Source: Nocardia brasiliensis IFM 10847
GTDB taxonomy: Bacteria; Actinomycetota; Actinomycetes; Mycobacteriales; Mycobacteriaceae
NCBI RefSeq assembly: GCF_000710915.1
Contig: NZ_BAUA01000099.1
Location: 23,981 to 87,980 of the forward strand
Direction of reading: 5' to 3'
Length of the DNA stretch: 64,000 bases
Positions 50,165 through 60,069 of the stretch are shown in pieces. Under the pieces are notes generated by a model that worked only from the letters and a program-made list of their open reading frames with translations, was not told the DNA's origin and ran no database searches. Both the position numbers and the translations under genes were made by a program. Each line of letters opens with the position of its first letter. Position 1 is the stretch's first letter.

Positions 50165-51043
50165 TTACTTCGCCCCGTTCTCACCGGTCGCGGTGGCCTT
50201 CATCGACTTGGCGTTCATGCCGCCGAGCGAGTCGGCGCCGACCTCGGCGTTGTGCGCGTGGGCGAAGTGGTGCAGGCCGAACACCGAGTCCATCCCGGTC
50301 CGCATGCCCATCAGGTCTTCGGCCTGATTGACCGCCTTCTTGGTCAGTGCGAGACCGAAGCGCGGCATGGTGGCGATCTTTTCGGCCAGCGCGAGCGTCT
50401 CGGTCTCGAGTTCCGCGCGGGGCACGACCCGGTTCACCATGCCCCATTCCTTGGCTTGGGCCGCGCCGAAACGGTCGCCGGTGAACAGGAACTCCTTGGC
50501 CGCACGCGGTCCCATCACCCACGGGTGCGCGAAGTACTCCACGCCCGGAATCCCCATCCGCACCACCGGATCGGAGAAGAACGCGTCATCGGACGCGATG
50601 ATCAGATCGCACACCCAGGCGAGCATCAGCCCGCCCGCGATGCACGCGCCCTGCACCATGGCGATGGTCGGCTTGGGAATCTCCCGCCAGCGCCGGCACA
50701 TGCCGAGGTACACCTCGAGCTCGCGCGCGAAACGCTGGTCGCCGCCGGCCTTGTCGACGTGGTCCCACCACAGCGTCGCCTTGTTCGGGTAGTGCACGTG
50801 GTGGTCGCGGCCCGGTGTGCCGATATCGTGGCCGGCGCTGAAGTGTTTTCCGTTGCCCGCCAACACGATCACCCCGACCGCGGGGTCCTCGACGGCCCGC
50901 TCGAACGCGGCGTCGAGCGCGTAGGTCATCACCGAGTTCTGCGCGTTGCGGTAATCCGGCCGGTTCAGCGTCACGATCGCGACGCGGCCACGCACCTCGT
51001 AGGTGACGACTTCCCCCTCGTCCGGGACAGCCGGTTCCGACAT
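50165..51043 (-). CDS. Enoyl-CoA hydratase/isomerase family protein
   Basis: This 292-residue crotonase-fold protein has GKHFSAGHDIGTPGRDH (CoA-binding oxyanion loop), VQGACIAGGLMLAWVCDLII and FFSDPVVRMGIPGVEYFAHP. It has an insert, HYPNKATLWWDHVDKAGGDQ, seen in one actinobacterial subgroup. It probably hydrates a C/D-ring enoyl-CoA made by the neighbouring dehydrogenases. ATG 51043 overlaps the fadD3 stop (TGATG); the adjacent GTG 51046 is also well placed behind GAGGAG. The fadE31-33 block of M. tuberculosis has no such gene. Confidence 0.85.
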   Translation of the reverse strand: MSEPAVPDEGEVVTYEVRGRVAIVTLNRPDYRNAQNSVMTYALDAAFERAVEDPAVGVIVLAGNGKHFSAGHDIGTPGRDHHVHYPNKATLWWDHVDKAGGDQRFARELEVYLGMCRRWREIPKPTIAMVQGACIAGGLMLAWVCDLIIASDDAFFSDPVVRMGIPGVEYFAHPWVMGPRAAKEFLFTGDRFGAAQAKEWGMVNRVVPRAELETETLALAEKIATMPRFGLALTKKAVNQAEDLMGMRTGMDSVFGLHHFAHAHNAEVGADSLGGMNAKSMKATATGENGAK

Positions 51044-52596
51044 CACGAAATCTCCTCACGTAGTTGACGCTTGAGCACTTTCCCGGCGGCGCTGTAGGGC
51101 AGCTGATCGCGGAATTCCACGAAGCGCGGCACCTTGAAGTTGGCCAGCACGGTGGTGGCGTGCGCGCGCACCTGTTCTTCGGTGAGCGTGGCGCCCGCCT
51201 TGCGGACGACGAAAGCCTTGCCCACCTCACCCATCCGGGTATCGGGCACTCCGACGACCGCGGATTCGGCCACGCCGTCCAATCGGGCGAGGGCTTGCTC
51301 GACTTCGGCCGGATACACGTTGAATCCGCCGGAGATGTACATGTCCTTGAGCCGGTCGGTGATCTTCAGATAGCCGCGCTCGTCGACGGCGCCGATATCG
51401 CCGGTGTGCAGCCAACCATCGGAATCGATGGCGGCGGCGGTGCTTTCGGGGTCGTCGAGGTAGCCGAGCATCACGTTCGGCCCGCGCAGCAGCACCTCGC
51501 CGTCGTCGGCGAGGCGCAGTTCGAAATCCGCGATCGGCCTGCCACAGGTGCCCGCGATGGTCGCCGCGTCGTCGTCGGTGCGGCACATGGTGCCGAACCC
51601 GGAGGCTTCGGACAGGCCGTAGGCGGTGAGCACGATGTCGAAGTCGAGTTCGTCGCGCATCCGTTCGATGAGCACCACCGGCACGGTCGCCGCGCCGGTC
51701 ACCGCGATCCGCAGCGTGCCGAGGTCGAAGTCGCCACGCCGGGGGTGGTCGAGGATCGTCTGATAGATGGTCGGCGGGCCGGGCAGGACGGTGATCCGCT
51801 CTTCGCTCACCAGCCGCAGCGTGACGGGCACGTCGAAGACGGCCTGCGGCACGATGGTGGCGCCGGTGACCAGGCAGGCCAGAATGCCCGCCTTGTAGCC
51901 GAAGTTGTGGAAGAACGGATTCACCACGAGATACCGGTCGTCGCTGCGCAGCGTGGTGCACTCGGCCCAGGCCCGGACCACCGAGAGCGCCTGGCGGTGC
52001 GCCACGAGCGTGCCCTTGCTGCGCCCGGTGGTGCCGGAGGTGAACAGGATGTCGGCGATATCGTCCGGCCGGACCGCCGACGCGCGGTCCTCGGCCTCGG
52101 TGAGGGTGGCCTTTTCCGCGATCCCGGCCAGTTCCGACCAGTCGAACGCGGTGGCGTCGGTGGTCGCGGTGTCCGGTTCGACGGGGATGACGACTACTGT
52201 CTCGATGCTGAGATCCGGTGCGGTCGCGCGTAATTCGGCCAGGCGATCGCGCCCGAGGAAAGTGCCGGCGATGAACAGCGCCCGCGCGTCCACCCGGGCG
52301 AGCACGTCCGCGGCCTCCGCGGCGACATAGCGGGTGTTCAACGGCACCAGGGCAGCACCGACGTAGTGCGCGCCGAGCGCGGCGACCACCCAGTGGTAGG
52401 TGTTCGGCGCCCACATCGCGACGCGGTCGCCGGCTTGCACACCGCGCGCGATCAGCGCCCGCGCCACGTCCAGGACCGCGGCGTGCAGCTGCGTCCAGTC
52501 CAGCCGGACCGCACCGTCGGCCAGCGCGGGCGCGGCGCCGAAGGTCTGCGCGGCATGCCGCAGCGCCAGCGGTGTCGTCTGTGCAGGGGTTGTCAC
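51043..52596 (-). CDS. fadD3: HIP-CoA ligase FadD3
   Basis: This 517-residue adenylating acyl-CoA synthetase activates the C/D-ring propanoate (HIP) to its CoA thioester, the entry to the KstR2 pathway. Its product is the KstR2 effector in mycobacteria. It contains the AMP motif ILFTSGTTGRSKGTLVAHRQ, TAYGLSEASGFGTM, the DGWLHTGDIGAVDERGYLKI signature and the C-terminal lysine in AAGKVLKRQLR. GTG start with AAGGA upstream. First gene of its operon, divergent from fadE30 with a KstR2 box between. Confidence 0.92.
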   Translation of the reverse strand: MTTPAQTTPLALRHAAQTFGAAPALADGAVRLDWTQLHAAVLDVARALIARGVQAGDRVAMWAPNTYHWVVAALGAHYVGAALVPLNTRYVAAEAADVLARVDARALFIAGTFLGRDRLAELRATAPDLSIETVVVIPVEPDTATTDATAFDWSELAGIAEKATLTEAEDRASAVRPDDIADILFTSGTTGRSKGTLVAHRQALSVVRAWAECTTLRSDDRYLVVNPFFHNFGYKAGILACLVTGATIVPQAVFDVPVTLRLVSEERITVLPGPPTIYQTILDHPRRGDFDLGTLRIAVTGAATVPVVLIERMRDELDFDIVLTAYGLSEASGFGTMCRTDDDAATIAGTCGRPIADFELRLADDGEVLLRGPNVMLGYLDDPESTAAAIDSDGWLHTGDIGAVDERGYLKITDRLKDMYISGGFNVYPAEVEQALARLDGVAESAVVGVPDTRMGEVGKAFVVRKAGATLTEEQVRAHATTVLANFKVPRFVEFRDQLPYSAAGKVLKRQLREEIS

Positions 52597-52643
52597 GGTT
52601 GTCCTTACCGTTCGTGCAGGGCACTTATGTGCGCGCCCTACAA

Positions 52644-52657
52644 AGCAAGTGCTTGGT
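52644..52657. promoter_or_regulatory. KstR2 operator between fadD3 and fadE30
   Basis: AGCAAGTGCTTGGT is a full match to the KstR2 consensus AnCAAGnnCTTGnT. It runs straight into TAGGTT, a -10-like TANNNT, 11 bases before the fadE30 GTG. Confidence 0.9.
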
Positions 52658-52673
52658 AGGTTATCCTACCGGC

Positions 52674-53888
52674 GTGGGTGCGATCCAGACCTCAGAATCC
52701 GATACCGCCGGTTCGGACGGGCGGTTTTCCGCGAGCGCGGACCAGCAATTCGCCGCAGACGTGCGCGAGTGGCTCGCGGACAACCTGAACGGCGAGTTCC
52801 GCGAACTGCGTGGACTCGGCGGGCCGGGCCGCGAGCACGAGGCGTTCGACGAGCGCCTCGCCTGGGACCGGCATCTGGCGGCCGCGGGCTGGACCTGCCT
52901 CGGCTGGCCGGAGGAATACGGCGGCCGGGCGGCGAGTGTGCGCCAGCAGGTGATCTTCCACGAGGAGTACGCGAAAGCGAATGCGCCCGCGCGGGTTTCG
53001 CATGTCGGCGAAGAACTGCTCGGACCGACGGTGCTCGCCTTCGGTACCGAGGCGCAGCGCGACCGCTTCCTGCCCGGCATCCGCACCGTGTCCGAGCTGT
53101 GGTGCCAGGGGTATTCCGAACCGGGCGCGGGCTCGGACCTGGCCGCGATCACCACCTCGGCCCGCCGCGACGGCGACGAGTGGTCGATCAACGGACAGAA
53201 GATCTGGACGTCGCTGGCCCACGTCGCCGACTGGTGCTTCGTGATCGCCCGGACCGAACCCGGCTCCAGCCGCCACCACGGACTGTCCTACCTGCTCGTT
53301 CCGATGAATCAGCCGGGCATCGACGTGCGGCCGATCATCCAGCTGACCGGCACCTCGGAGTTCAACGAGGTCTTCTTCGACGACGCGCGCACCGCCGCGG
53401 ATCTGGTCGTCGGCGAACCGGGCGATGGCTGGCGGATCGCCATGGGCACGCTGACCTTCGAGCGCGGTATCTCCACCCTCGGCCAGCAGATCCGGTTCGC
53501 CAGGGAACTCGCCGACGTCGAGGCCTTGGCCCGGCGCACCGGCGCCGCGGCCGATCCGTTGATCGCGGAGCGGATCGATCGCGCCTGGGTCGGCCTGCGG
53601 GTGCTGCGCGCGCACGCCATCCGCACCATGCAGGGTGCGGGTGTCACCGACGGCGGTCAGGCCTCGGTCGCGAAACTGTTGTGGGCCAACTGGCATCGCG
53701 GACTCGGCGAACTGGCGATGGCCGTGCTGGGACCCGCGGGCCTGGTGGCCGACGAGGACGATCTGAACGAATGGCAGCGGCTGTACCTGTTCACCCGCGC
53801 CGACACCATCTACGGAGGTTCGAACGAAGTGCAGCGCAACATCATCGCCGAGCGGGTGCTCGGCCTACCGCGTGAGGCACGGGGATGA
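52674..53888 (+). CDS. fadE30: Acyl-CoA dehydrogenase FadE30
   Basis: This 404-residue acyl-CoA dehydrogenase acts early in HIP-CoA side-chain oxidation. It has YSEPGAGSDLAAITTSARRD, GQKIWTSLAHVADWCFVIAR and ADTIYGGSNEVQRNIIAERV. GTG 52674 (MGAIQTS) is the first codon after the KstR2-controlled promoter; the predicted leader is only a few bases, so the mRNA is nearly leaderless. The stop overlaps ipdF (ATGA), as in Rv3560c-Rv3559c. Confidence 0.9.
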   Translation: MGAIQTSESDTAGSDGRFSASADQQFAADVREWLADNLNGEFRELRGLGGPGREHEAFDERLAWDRHLAAAGWTCLGWPEEYGGRAASVRQQVIFHEEYAKANAPARVSHVGEELLGPTVLAFGTEAQRDRFLPGIRTVSELWCQGYSEPGAGSDLAAITTSARRDGDEWSINGQKIWTSLAHVADWCFVIARTEPGSSRHHGLSYLLVPMNQPGIDVRPIIQLTGTSEFNEVFFDDARTAADLVVGEPGDGWRIAMGTLTFERGISTLGQQIRFARELADVEALARRTGAAADPLIAERIDRAWVGLRVLRAHAIRTMQGAGVTDGGQASVAKLLWANWHRGLGELAMAVLGPAGLVADEDDLNEWQRLYLFTRADTIYGGSNEVQRNIIAERVLGLPREARG

Positions 53889-54679
53889 CCGACCTCTCCG
53901 TCGCGCCCCAGCCCGTTCCGGGACACGGCCTGCTCACCGGACGTGCCGCCGTCATCACCGCGGCCGCGGGCACCGGCATCGGCTCGGCCACCGCGCGCAG
54001 GCTGCTCGCCGAGGGCGCCGATGTGGTCGTCTCCGATTGGCACGAGCGGCGTTTGGCCGAGACGGCGGCCGAGCTCGCGGCCGAATTCCCGGACCGGAAG
54101 GTCGCTTCGATCGCTTGCGACGTGCAAAGCACCGAACAGGTGAACGCCCTGGTGCGCGGCGCGGCGGAGGCGATCGGGCGGATCGACATCATGGTCAACA
54201 ACGCCGGCCTCGGCGGGGAGACGCCGGTCGTCGACATGACCGACGAGCAGTGGGATCGCGTGCTCGACATCACGCTCAACGGCACCTTCCGATGCACGCG
54301 CGCGGCACTCAACTACTTCCGGGCCGCCGGGCACGGTGGTGTGATCGTCAACAACGCGAGCGTGCTCGGCTGGCGCGCGCAGCACGGCCAAGCGCACTAC
54401 GCCGCGGCCAAGGCGGGCGTGATGGCGCTGACTCGATGCAGTGCCGTCGAGGCCGCCGCACTCGGGGTCCGGATCAATGCGGTCGCGCCCAGCATCGCGC
54501 GGCACGCTTTTCTGGACAAGGTCAGCTCGACCGAACTGCTGGACCGGCTCTCCGAGCGTGAGGCGTTCGGCCGGGCCGCCGAGCCGTGGGAGGTCGCGGC
54601 CACCATCGCCATGCTCGCCAGCGACTACACCACATACCTGACCGGTGAGGTGGTATCGGTCAGCAGCCAACGAGCCTGA
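53885..54679 (+). CDS. ipdF: Short-chain dehydrogenase IpdF (Rv3559c-like)
   Basis: This 264-residue classical SDR acts on a hydroxyl/keto group of HIP-CoA intermediates in the C/D-ring pathway. The cofactor motif is slightly altered: TAAAGTGIGSATARRLLAEG instead of TGxxxGIG. NNAGLGGE, NASVLGW and the catalytic YAAAKAGVMAL follow. ATG overlaps the fadE30 stop. Assignment rests on position and family; the preferred cofactor is not evident. Confidence 0.85.
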   Translation: MTDLSVAPQPVPGHGLLTGRAAVITAAAGTGIGSATARRLLAEGADVVVSDWHERRLAETAAELAAEFPDRKVASIACDVQSTEQVNALVRGAAEAIGRIDIMVNNAGLGGETPVVDMTDEQWDRVLDITLNGTFRCTRAALNYFRAAGHGGVIVNNASVLGWRAQHGQAHYAAAKAGVMALTRCSAVEAAALGVRINAVAPSIARHAFLDKVSSTELLDRLSEREAFGRAAEPWEVAATIAMLASDYTTYLTGEVVSVSSQRA

Positions 54680-54923
54680 GCCGGTTCGGTTTTGCGGTCG
54701 CGCGCCCCGGTTCGCATCGGGTAGCCGACCGGTGGCTCGCGGCCCGGAACAGTCCGGTCGGGACGGACTGGACGGACCGTCGAGCGCGCCAGAATGCGGT
54801 CGCGGGCACGCTCGGGCGCACCTCCGGCAAATGGGCGGCTGATCAGGTAGAAAAGCCGACGGCAGATGTCGCCGGGTTGTGCCATGCTGGTTGAGATCGG
54901 AACCCGCACTCTCCAAAGGGGCG

Positions 54924-55670
54924 ATGGCTATGGGCCTTGATAGCCCAGCTGCCCGCGAACAACTGGAACTCGAATTGGTGCGCGAAGTGGTGCTGGCTCG
55001 GCGCAGGCTGGACAGCCTGGTGCTCGCCGCACTCACCCTCGGCGCCGAGTTGATCGAGCACACCTGCGAACGTGCGACCGCGATGCGCGCCGCGCAGATT
55101 CTCGAGCAATTCGCGATCGATGAGGCCGCGGTGGCTCGTGATCCGCGCGGCGCGCTGCGGGCCGACCTGGCCCGAGATCACGAGCGAGCCAAACAGATCG
55201 GTCTAGAACCCGACCACGACCTATCCGCCGAGGAGTCCGAACAGGATCGGCGCAGGCATCGCCAGGCCGCGCTGCTGTGCGAGGTGCGCGCGGACCTGCT
55301 CGACGTGGTAGCCAAGTGCCGCAAGTTCCGGCTCGACCGCGTCGCCTTCGACGAGGAGATCGCGCAGGGTCTGTGCGCCGCCACCGACAAGCTGGTGATC
55401 GGTGCCGATATGGATACCTACCAGGCGTGGCAGCGCGGCATGGTGCTCAAGCTGATCGAAGAGCCGGTGCCCTCCGGCCCGCCGCGCGTCATGGCGACCG
55501 TGGACGCCGGGCCGGGCCGGGGGCAGCTCACCGTCGAATGGGACAGCTGCGAAAGACGGCTGGCGCTGGTTGCGCGCATGGCCAGAGCCGGGGTGGCGCC
55601 GGTGGTCATCTGCGACCGGCTGCTCGCGGACCTATCGGTGTCCTCGCCACTGCGCTATTCGGTGCGCTGA
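54924..55670 (+). CDS. Uncharacterised protein between ipdF and kstR2
   Basis: A 248-residue soluble protein starting MAMGLDSPAAREQLELELVR. The first about 150 residues are charged and probably all helical, with heptad-like spacing (LARDHERAKQIGLEPDHDLS, AEESEQDRRRHRQAALLCEV). The rest is mixed, ending RLLADLSVSSPLRYSVR. No signal peptide or TM segment. I do not recognise a family. It lies in the KstR2 region but has its own 244-bp leader, and no KstR2 box is seen directly upstream, so a link to steroid metabolism is open. Confidence 0.7.
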   Translation: MAMGLDSPAAREQLELELVREVVLARRRLDSLVLAALTLGAELIEHTCERATAMRAAQILEQFAIDEAAVARDPRGALRADLARDHERAKQIGLEPDHDLSAEESEQDRRRHRQAALLCEVRADLLDVVAKCRKFRLDRVAFDEEIAQGLCAATDKLVIGADMDTYQAWQRGMVLKLIEEPVPSGPPRVMATVDAGPGRGQLTVEWDSCERRLALVARMARAGVAPVVICDRLLADLSVSSPLRYSVR

Positions 55671-55722
55671 TCGGGTCCGCACGACCCAGCGAAGTCGCCT
55701 ACTCGCGTGCCGGTCTGTACCA

Positions 55723-55736
55723 AGCAAACGCTTGGT
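55723..55736. promoter_or_regulatory. KstR2 autoregulatory site before kstR2
   Basis: AGCAAACGCTTGGT matches AnCAAGnnCTTGnT except for one base in the left half. The surrounding DNA also forms a wider dyad, ACCAAGC-n4-GCTTGGT. TATTAT, a good -10, follows three bases later. Confidence 0.8.
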
Positions 55737-55751
55737 TGTATTATGGCCGGT

Positions 55752-56357
55752 GTGACGGCACCCGACGCTTCGAAATCAGCACGGCGCAATGAACTGCTCA
55801 CGCTGGCGGCCGAACTGTTCGCCGAACGCGGACTGCGCGCCACCACCGTGCGCGATATCGCCGACGCGGCCGGGATTCTATCCGGGAGCCTCTACCACCA
55901 CTTCGATTCCAAGGAGTCGATGGTGGACGAGATCCTGCGCGGCTTCCTGGACGACCTGTTCGGGCACTACCGCGAGATCGTCACCGCCGGGCTCAGCTCG
56001 CGAGACACCTTGGAAGCCTTGGTGATCGCGTCCTACCAGTCCTTCGACCGGCACCACGCCGCGGTGGCGATCTATCAGGCCGAGGCGAAGCGGCTGCGCA
56101 CCGCCGAACGGTTCACCTACATCGCCGACTACAACCGCGAATTCCGCGAGCTGTGGCACCGGGTATTGACCAACGGTGTGCAGGACGGCAGCTTCCGGCC
56201 GGAGATCGACGTCGAACTGGCGTACCGGTTCCTGCGCGACACGGTGTGGGTGGCGGTGCGGTGGTACCAGCCCGGCGGCCCGATCACCGTCGACAACCTC
56301 GCCAAGCAGTATCTGACCATCGTGCTCGACGGGCTCACCGTCTCCGAAAACGGTTAG
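55752..56357 (+). CDS. kstR2: TetR-family repressor KstR2
   Basis: This 201-residue TetR regulator controls HIP/C-D-ring degradation and is released by HIP-CoA (established in mycobacteria). The HTH is NELLTLAAELFAERGLRATT...GILSGSLYHHFDSKESMVDEI. The ligand domain contains FDRHHAAVAIYQAEAKRL and DTVWVAVRWYQPGG, both typical of KstR2. GTG 55752 is chosen because it lies seven bases past the -10 TATTAT (leaderless) and gives the length of Rv3557c; longer ATG readings run through the promoter. fadA6 follows 28 bp later. Confidence 0.92.
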   Translation: MTAPDASKSARRNELLTLAAELFAERGLRATTVRDIADAAGILSGSLYHHFDSKESMVDEILRGFLDDLFGHYREIVTAGLSSRDTLEALVIASYQSFDRHHAAVAIYQAEAKRLRTAERFTYIADYNREFRELWHRVLTNGVQDGSFRPEIDVELAYRFLRDTVWVAVRWYQPGGPITVDNLAKQYLTIVLDGLTVSENG

Positions 56358-56385
56358 GCCGAGCACATCACGTAGGAGTACTCCG

Positions 56386-57579
<1,194 letters not shown>

Positions 57580-57622
57580 CCCTCCTGCGGCGGGGTCGGT
57601 AGCAGATCCCGCCGCGTGGCGG

Positions 57623-58069
57623 TCAGGCCTTCTCGGCTGGTTCCAGGAGGACGGCGGTGCCGTAGGCGGCTACTTCGCTCATGGTGTTGGCGATCTCGTT
57701 GCAGTCGAAGCGCATGGCGAGGATGCCGTTGGCGCCGAAGGACATGGCGTGCTGGCACATTCGCATGATCGCCTCATGGCGGGAGTGGTAGAGCAGCTGG
57801 GTGTATTCGGTGATTTCGCCGCCGCCGAGGGAACGGAAGCCGGCGGCGAGGTTCGAGCCGAGGCCGCGGCTGCGCACGGTCAGGCCCGCGACCTCGCCGA
57901 ACACCCGGACGACCCGGTGGCCGGGCACGTCGTTCATGGTCGAGACGAGGATCGGGAACTGCGGGCCCGGCTGCTGCTGCGGCGGTTGCTGGTATCCCGG
58001 TGGCGGCGGCTGGAACCCGGGCTGCTGCTGCGGGTAGTGCGGTTGTTGCGGCGGCATCGGCTGGTTCAT
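57623..58069 (-). CDS. YbjQ-family (DUF74) heavy-metal-binding-like protein with Pro/Gln-rich N-terminus
   Basis: This 148-residue protein has about 38 N-terminal residues of Pro/Gln/Tyr repeats (MNQPMPPQQPHYPQQQPG and similar), probably disordered. The YbjQ/DUF74 domain follows: TMNDVPGHRVVRVFGEVAGL, LTVRSRGLGSNLAAGFRSLG, HEAIMRMCQHAMSFGANGI. The family forms pentamers of unknown function. It lies between fadA6 and ipdC but is monocistronic by spacing, and nothing ties it to steroid metabolism. Confidence 0.85.
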   Translation of the reverse strand: MNQPMPPQQPHYPQQQPGFQPPPPGYQQPPQQQPGPQFPILVSTMNDVPGHRVVRVFGEVAGLTVRSRGLGSNLAAGFRSLGGGEITEYTQLLYHSRHEAIMRMCQHAMSFGANGILAMRFDCNEIANTMSEVAAYGTAVLLEPAEKA

Positions 58070-58171
58070 GAGCGGGATCGTACGGGCCGAGCGCGCACCG
58101 CGGCCACGTGGTTTGCCCGGCAGTCCGGTGTCGAACCCGGCCGGTCCGCACGCCCGGCCCTGAGCACGCGA

Positions 58172-58204
58172 AATGCCCCGGATCCCGGCGGGAAACGGGG
58201 CATT
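58172..58204 (-). terminator. Hairpin terminator after ipdC
   Basis: AATGCCCCG and CGGGGCATT form a perfect 9-bp stem with a 15-base loop, starting 13 bp beyond the ipdC stop, the last gene of the echA20-ipdA-ipdB-ipdC operon. Confidence 0.65.
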
Positions 58205-58216
58205 CGCGGTAGGTAT

Positions 58217-59287
58217 TCAGAGGTTCTTCTGCAACGCCTCGATCCGGCCGACCGCATCGGCGACGATCCGATCGATCAATTCCTTGCAGGTGGGCAGGTC
58301 CTCGATGATGCCGGTGACCTGACCGGCGGCGAGCACGCCCGCCCCGGTATTGCCTTCGACGAGCCCGGCGCGCAACAGCATCGGCGTGTTGGCCGCCATG
58401 ACGACCTGAGACCAGCTGAGGTCCTTGGCCTTTCGCATGGTCAGCCCGTCGCGCACCAGGGTGGACCATTTCATGCCGGTCATGCTCTTGAACTTCGCCG
58501 CGTTGGCGACCGCCGCGGCGAGGCCACGGGCGCGACCCGAATGTTCCAGGCGCTGCACCAGTTCGGTGTTCAGCACCCGATGCGGCATGCCGTCGACCTT
58601 GGTGGACACGACGGTGTCCGGCAACTGCCGGGTGAGGTATTCCTGCTTGACCGCGTCCGGCACGGTGCTCTCCTGGGTCAGCAGGAATCGGGTGCCCATC
58701 GCGACGCCCGCCGCCCCGTAGGAGAGGGCGGCGGCCAGCCCGCGTCCGTCGAAGAACCCACCCGCCGCGACCACCGGAATATCGACCGCGTCCAGCACCG
58801 AGGGCAGCAGCAGCGTGGTGGCCACCGGTCCGGTGTGCCCGCCGCCTTCGCCGCCCTGCACGATCACCGCGTCCGCGCCCCAGGACGCCACCTTCACCGC
58901 GTGCTTGGCCGCACCGATCGACGGAATCACCACCACGCCCGCGTCTTTCAGCTTCGCGATGAGTTCTTGTTTGGGCGCCAAGGCGAACGAGGCGACGGCG
59001 ACCTTCTCCCGGATCAGCAGGTCGATGCGTTCGGGTGCGTCCGAGGCGTCCGCGCGGATGTTCACACCGAACGGTTTCCCGGTGTGCGCCTTGGTTTTCG
59101 CGATCGCCGCCGCGAGCTCCGCGTAGGTCATCGTGGCGGAGGCGAGGATGCCCAGCCCGCCCGCCTCGGCGGTGGCCGCGACCAGGCTGGGCCCGGCGAC
59201 CCAGCCCATGCCGGTCTGCACGACGGGATGGTCGATGCCGACCAGTTCGGTCAGCGCGGTGCGCAACCGCGGGGTAGGCGCGCTCAT
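58217..59287 (-). CDS. ipdC: IpdC, NMO-family flavoprotein of C/D-ring degradation
   Basis: This 356-residue FMN TIM-barrel protein of the nitronate monooxygenase family corresponds to Rv3553. It has HPVVQTGMGWVAGPSLVAAT, VIVQGGEGGGHTGP (phosphate loop), VVAAGGFFDGRGLAAALSYG and GVAMGTRFLLTQES. In the pathway it desaturates a hydroxylated HIP-CoA intermediate before ring D opens. ATG overlaps the ipdB stop (ATGA); the four genes echA20-ipdA-ipdB-ipdC form one operon on the minus strand. Confidence 0.9.
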   Translation of the reverse strand: MSAPTPRLRTALTELVGIDHPVVQTGMGWVAGPSLVAATAEAGGLGILASATMTYAELAAAIAKTKAHTGKPFGVNIRADASDAPERIDLLIREKVAVASFALAPKQELIAKLKDAGVVVIPSIGAAKHAVKVASWGADAVIVQGGEGGGHTGPVATTLLLPSVLDAVDIPVVAAGGFFDGRGLAAALSYGAAGVAMGTRFLLTQESTVPDAVKQEYLTRQLPDTVVSTKVDGMPHRVLNTELVQRLEHSGRARGLAAAVANAAKFKSMTGMKWSTLVRDGLTMRKAKDLSWSQVVMAANTPMLLRAGLVEGNTGAGVLAAGQVTGIIEDLPTCKELIDRIVADAVGRIEALQKNL

Positions 59288-60069
59288 GCCGGTACCTCGG
59301 TTTCCCGGATCTTCTTGGGGTCGAGCACGTCCCGGATCAACCGCAGTTCCTCGGCGGTCGGCAGCCGGGTCTCGCCCGCCTCGGCGAGCCCGTCGATCTC
59401 GAAGCCGGTGTTCTCGGCGACCTCGTCGGCGGTGACGCCGGGGTGCAGGCTGCGCGCCCGCATGGTGTGGCCGGGGCCGGTGAAGTCGAAGACGCCGAGG
59501 TTGGTCACCACCCGGTGCAGGTGATGGAACCGGTACGCCGGGTTCGCCGGGTCGACCTTGTCGTAGCCGACGCCGGAGACGATGTCGACCTGGTCGGTGA
59601 AAACCCGGCTCGTGTGCCGCGAAACCCAATAGCTGGTCGCATGATTGAGGGTGTTGCCCGGCGCACCCCGGACCCCGAACATCTGCCGGGTGGGTTGCTG
59701 CAAGGCGCCGAACGCGGACAGATTCTGATTGCCGTATCGGTCGATCTGGTTGGCGCCCATCACCACGTGCCGCCGCCCGGAGGCCACTACGTCGAACACC
59801 TTCCGGAACGGAATCCACCCTTCGATCGGTGCTTTACCACCGATCGGCGGGGTGTCGGCGAAGAGCAGCGCCTCGCCGTCGGAGAGCAGCAGATCGGGTT
59901 CGGTGGTGAGCTTCGCCAGCCGCGCCCCGATGATCGACATCGGGGACATCGGGCTCGCCATGATTTCGCCCGCGCCGCTGAAGATCTCCGCGCAGGCCAC
60001 CGCGCAGACCTCGGCGCGGGTGCAGGTCTCGGCCGCGCTCGCTACGGAATCGCCTTGCGCTGCGGTCAT
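59284..60069 (-). CDS. ipdB: IpdB, beta subunit of COCHEA-CoA hydrolase
   Basis: This 261-residue CoA-transferase-fold subunit works with IpdA to hydrolyse ring C of COCHEA-CoA, a non-transferase reaction established in mycobacteria. Visible segments are SPMSPMSIIGARLAKLTTEP, VMGANQIDRYGNQNLSAFG, GAPGNTLNHATSYWVSRHTS and GPGHTMRARSLHPGVTADEV. The Glu nucleophile of true CoA-transferases is not expected and is not evident. ATG overlaps ipdA (ATGA). Confidence 0.92.
   Translation of the reverse strand: MTAAQGDSVASAAETCTRAEVCAVACAEIFSGAGEIMASPMSPMSIIGARLAKLTTEPDLLLSDGEALLFADTPPIGGKAPIEGWIPFRKVFDVVASGRRHVVMGANQIDRYGNQNLSAFGALQQPTRQMFGVRGAPGNTLNHATSYWVSRHTSRVFTDQVDIVSGVGYDKVDPANPAYRFHHLHRVVTNLGVFDFTGPGHTMRARSLHPGVTADEVAENTGFEIDGLAEAGETRLPTAEELRLIRDVLDPKKIRETEVPA

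Noticed and set aside
55723..55740. An ATG at 55743 or an upstream ATG as the kstR2 start
   Set aside because: These codons fall inside the -10 TATTAT or the operator. GTG 55752 fits both the promoter spacing and the usual KstR2 length.
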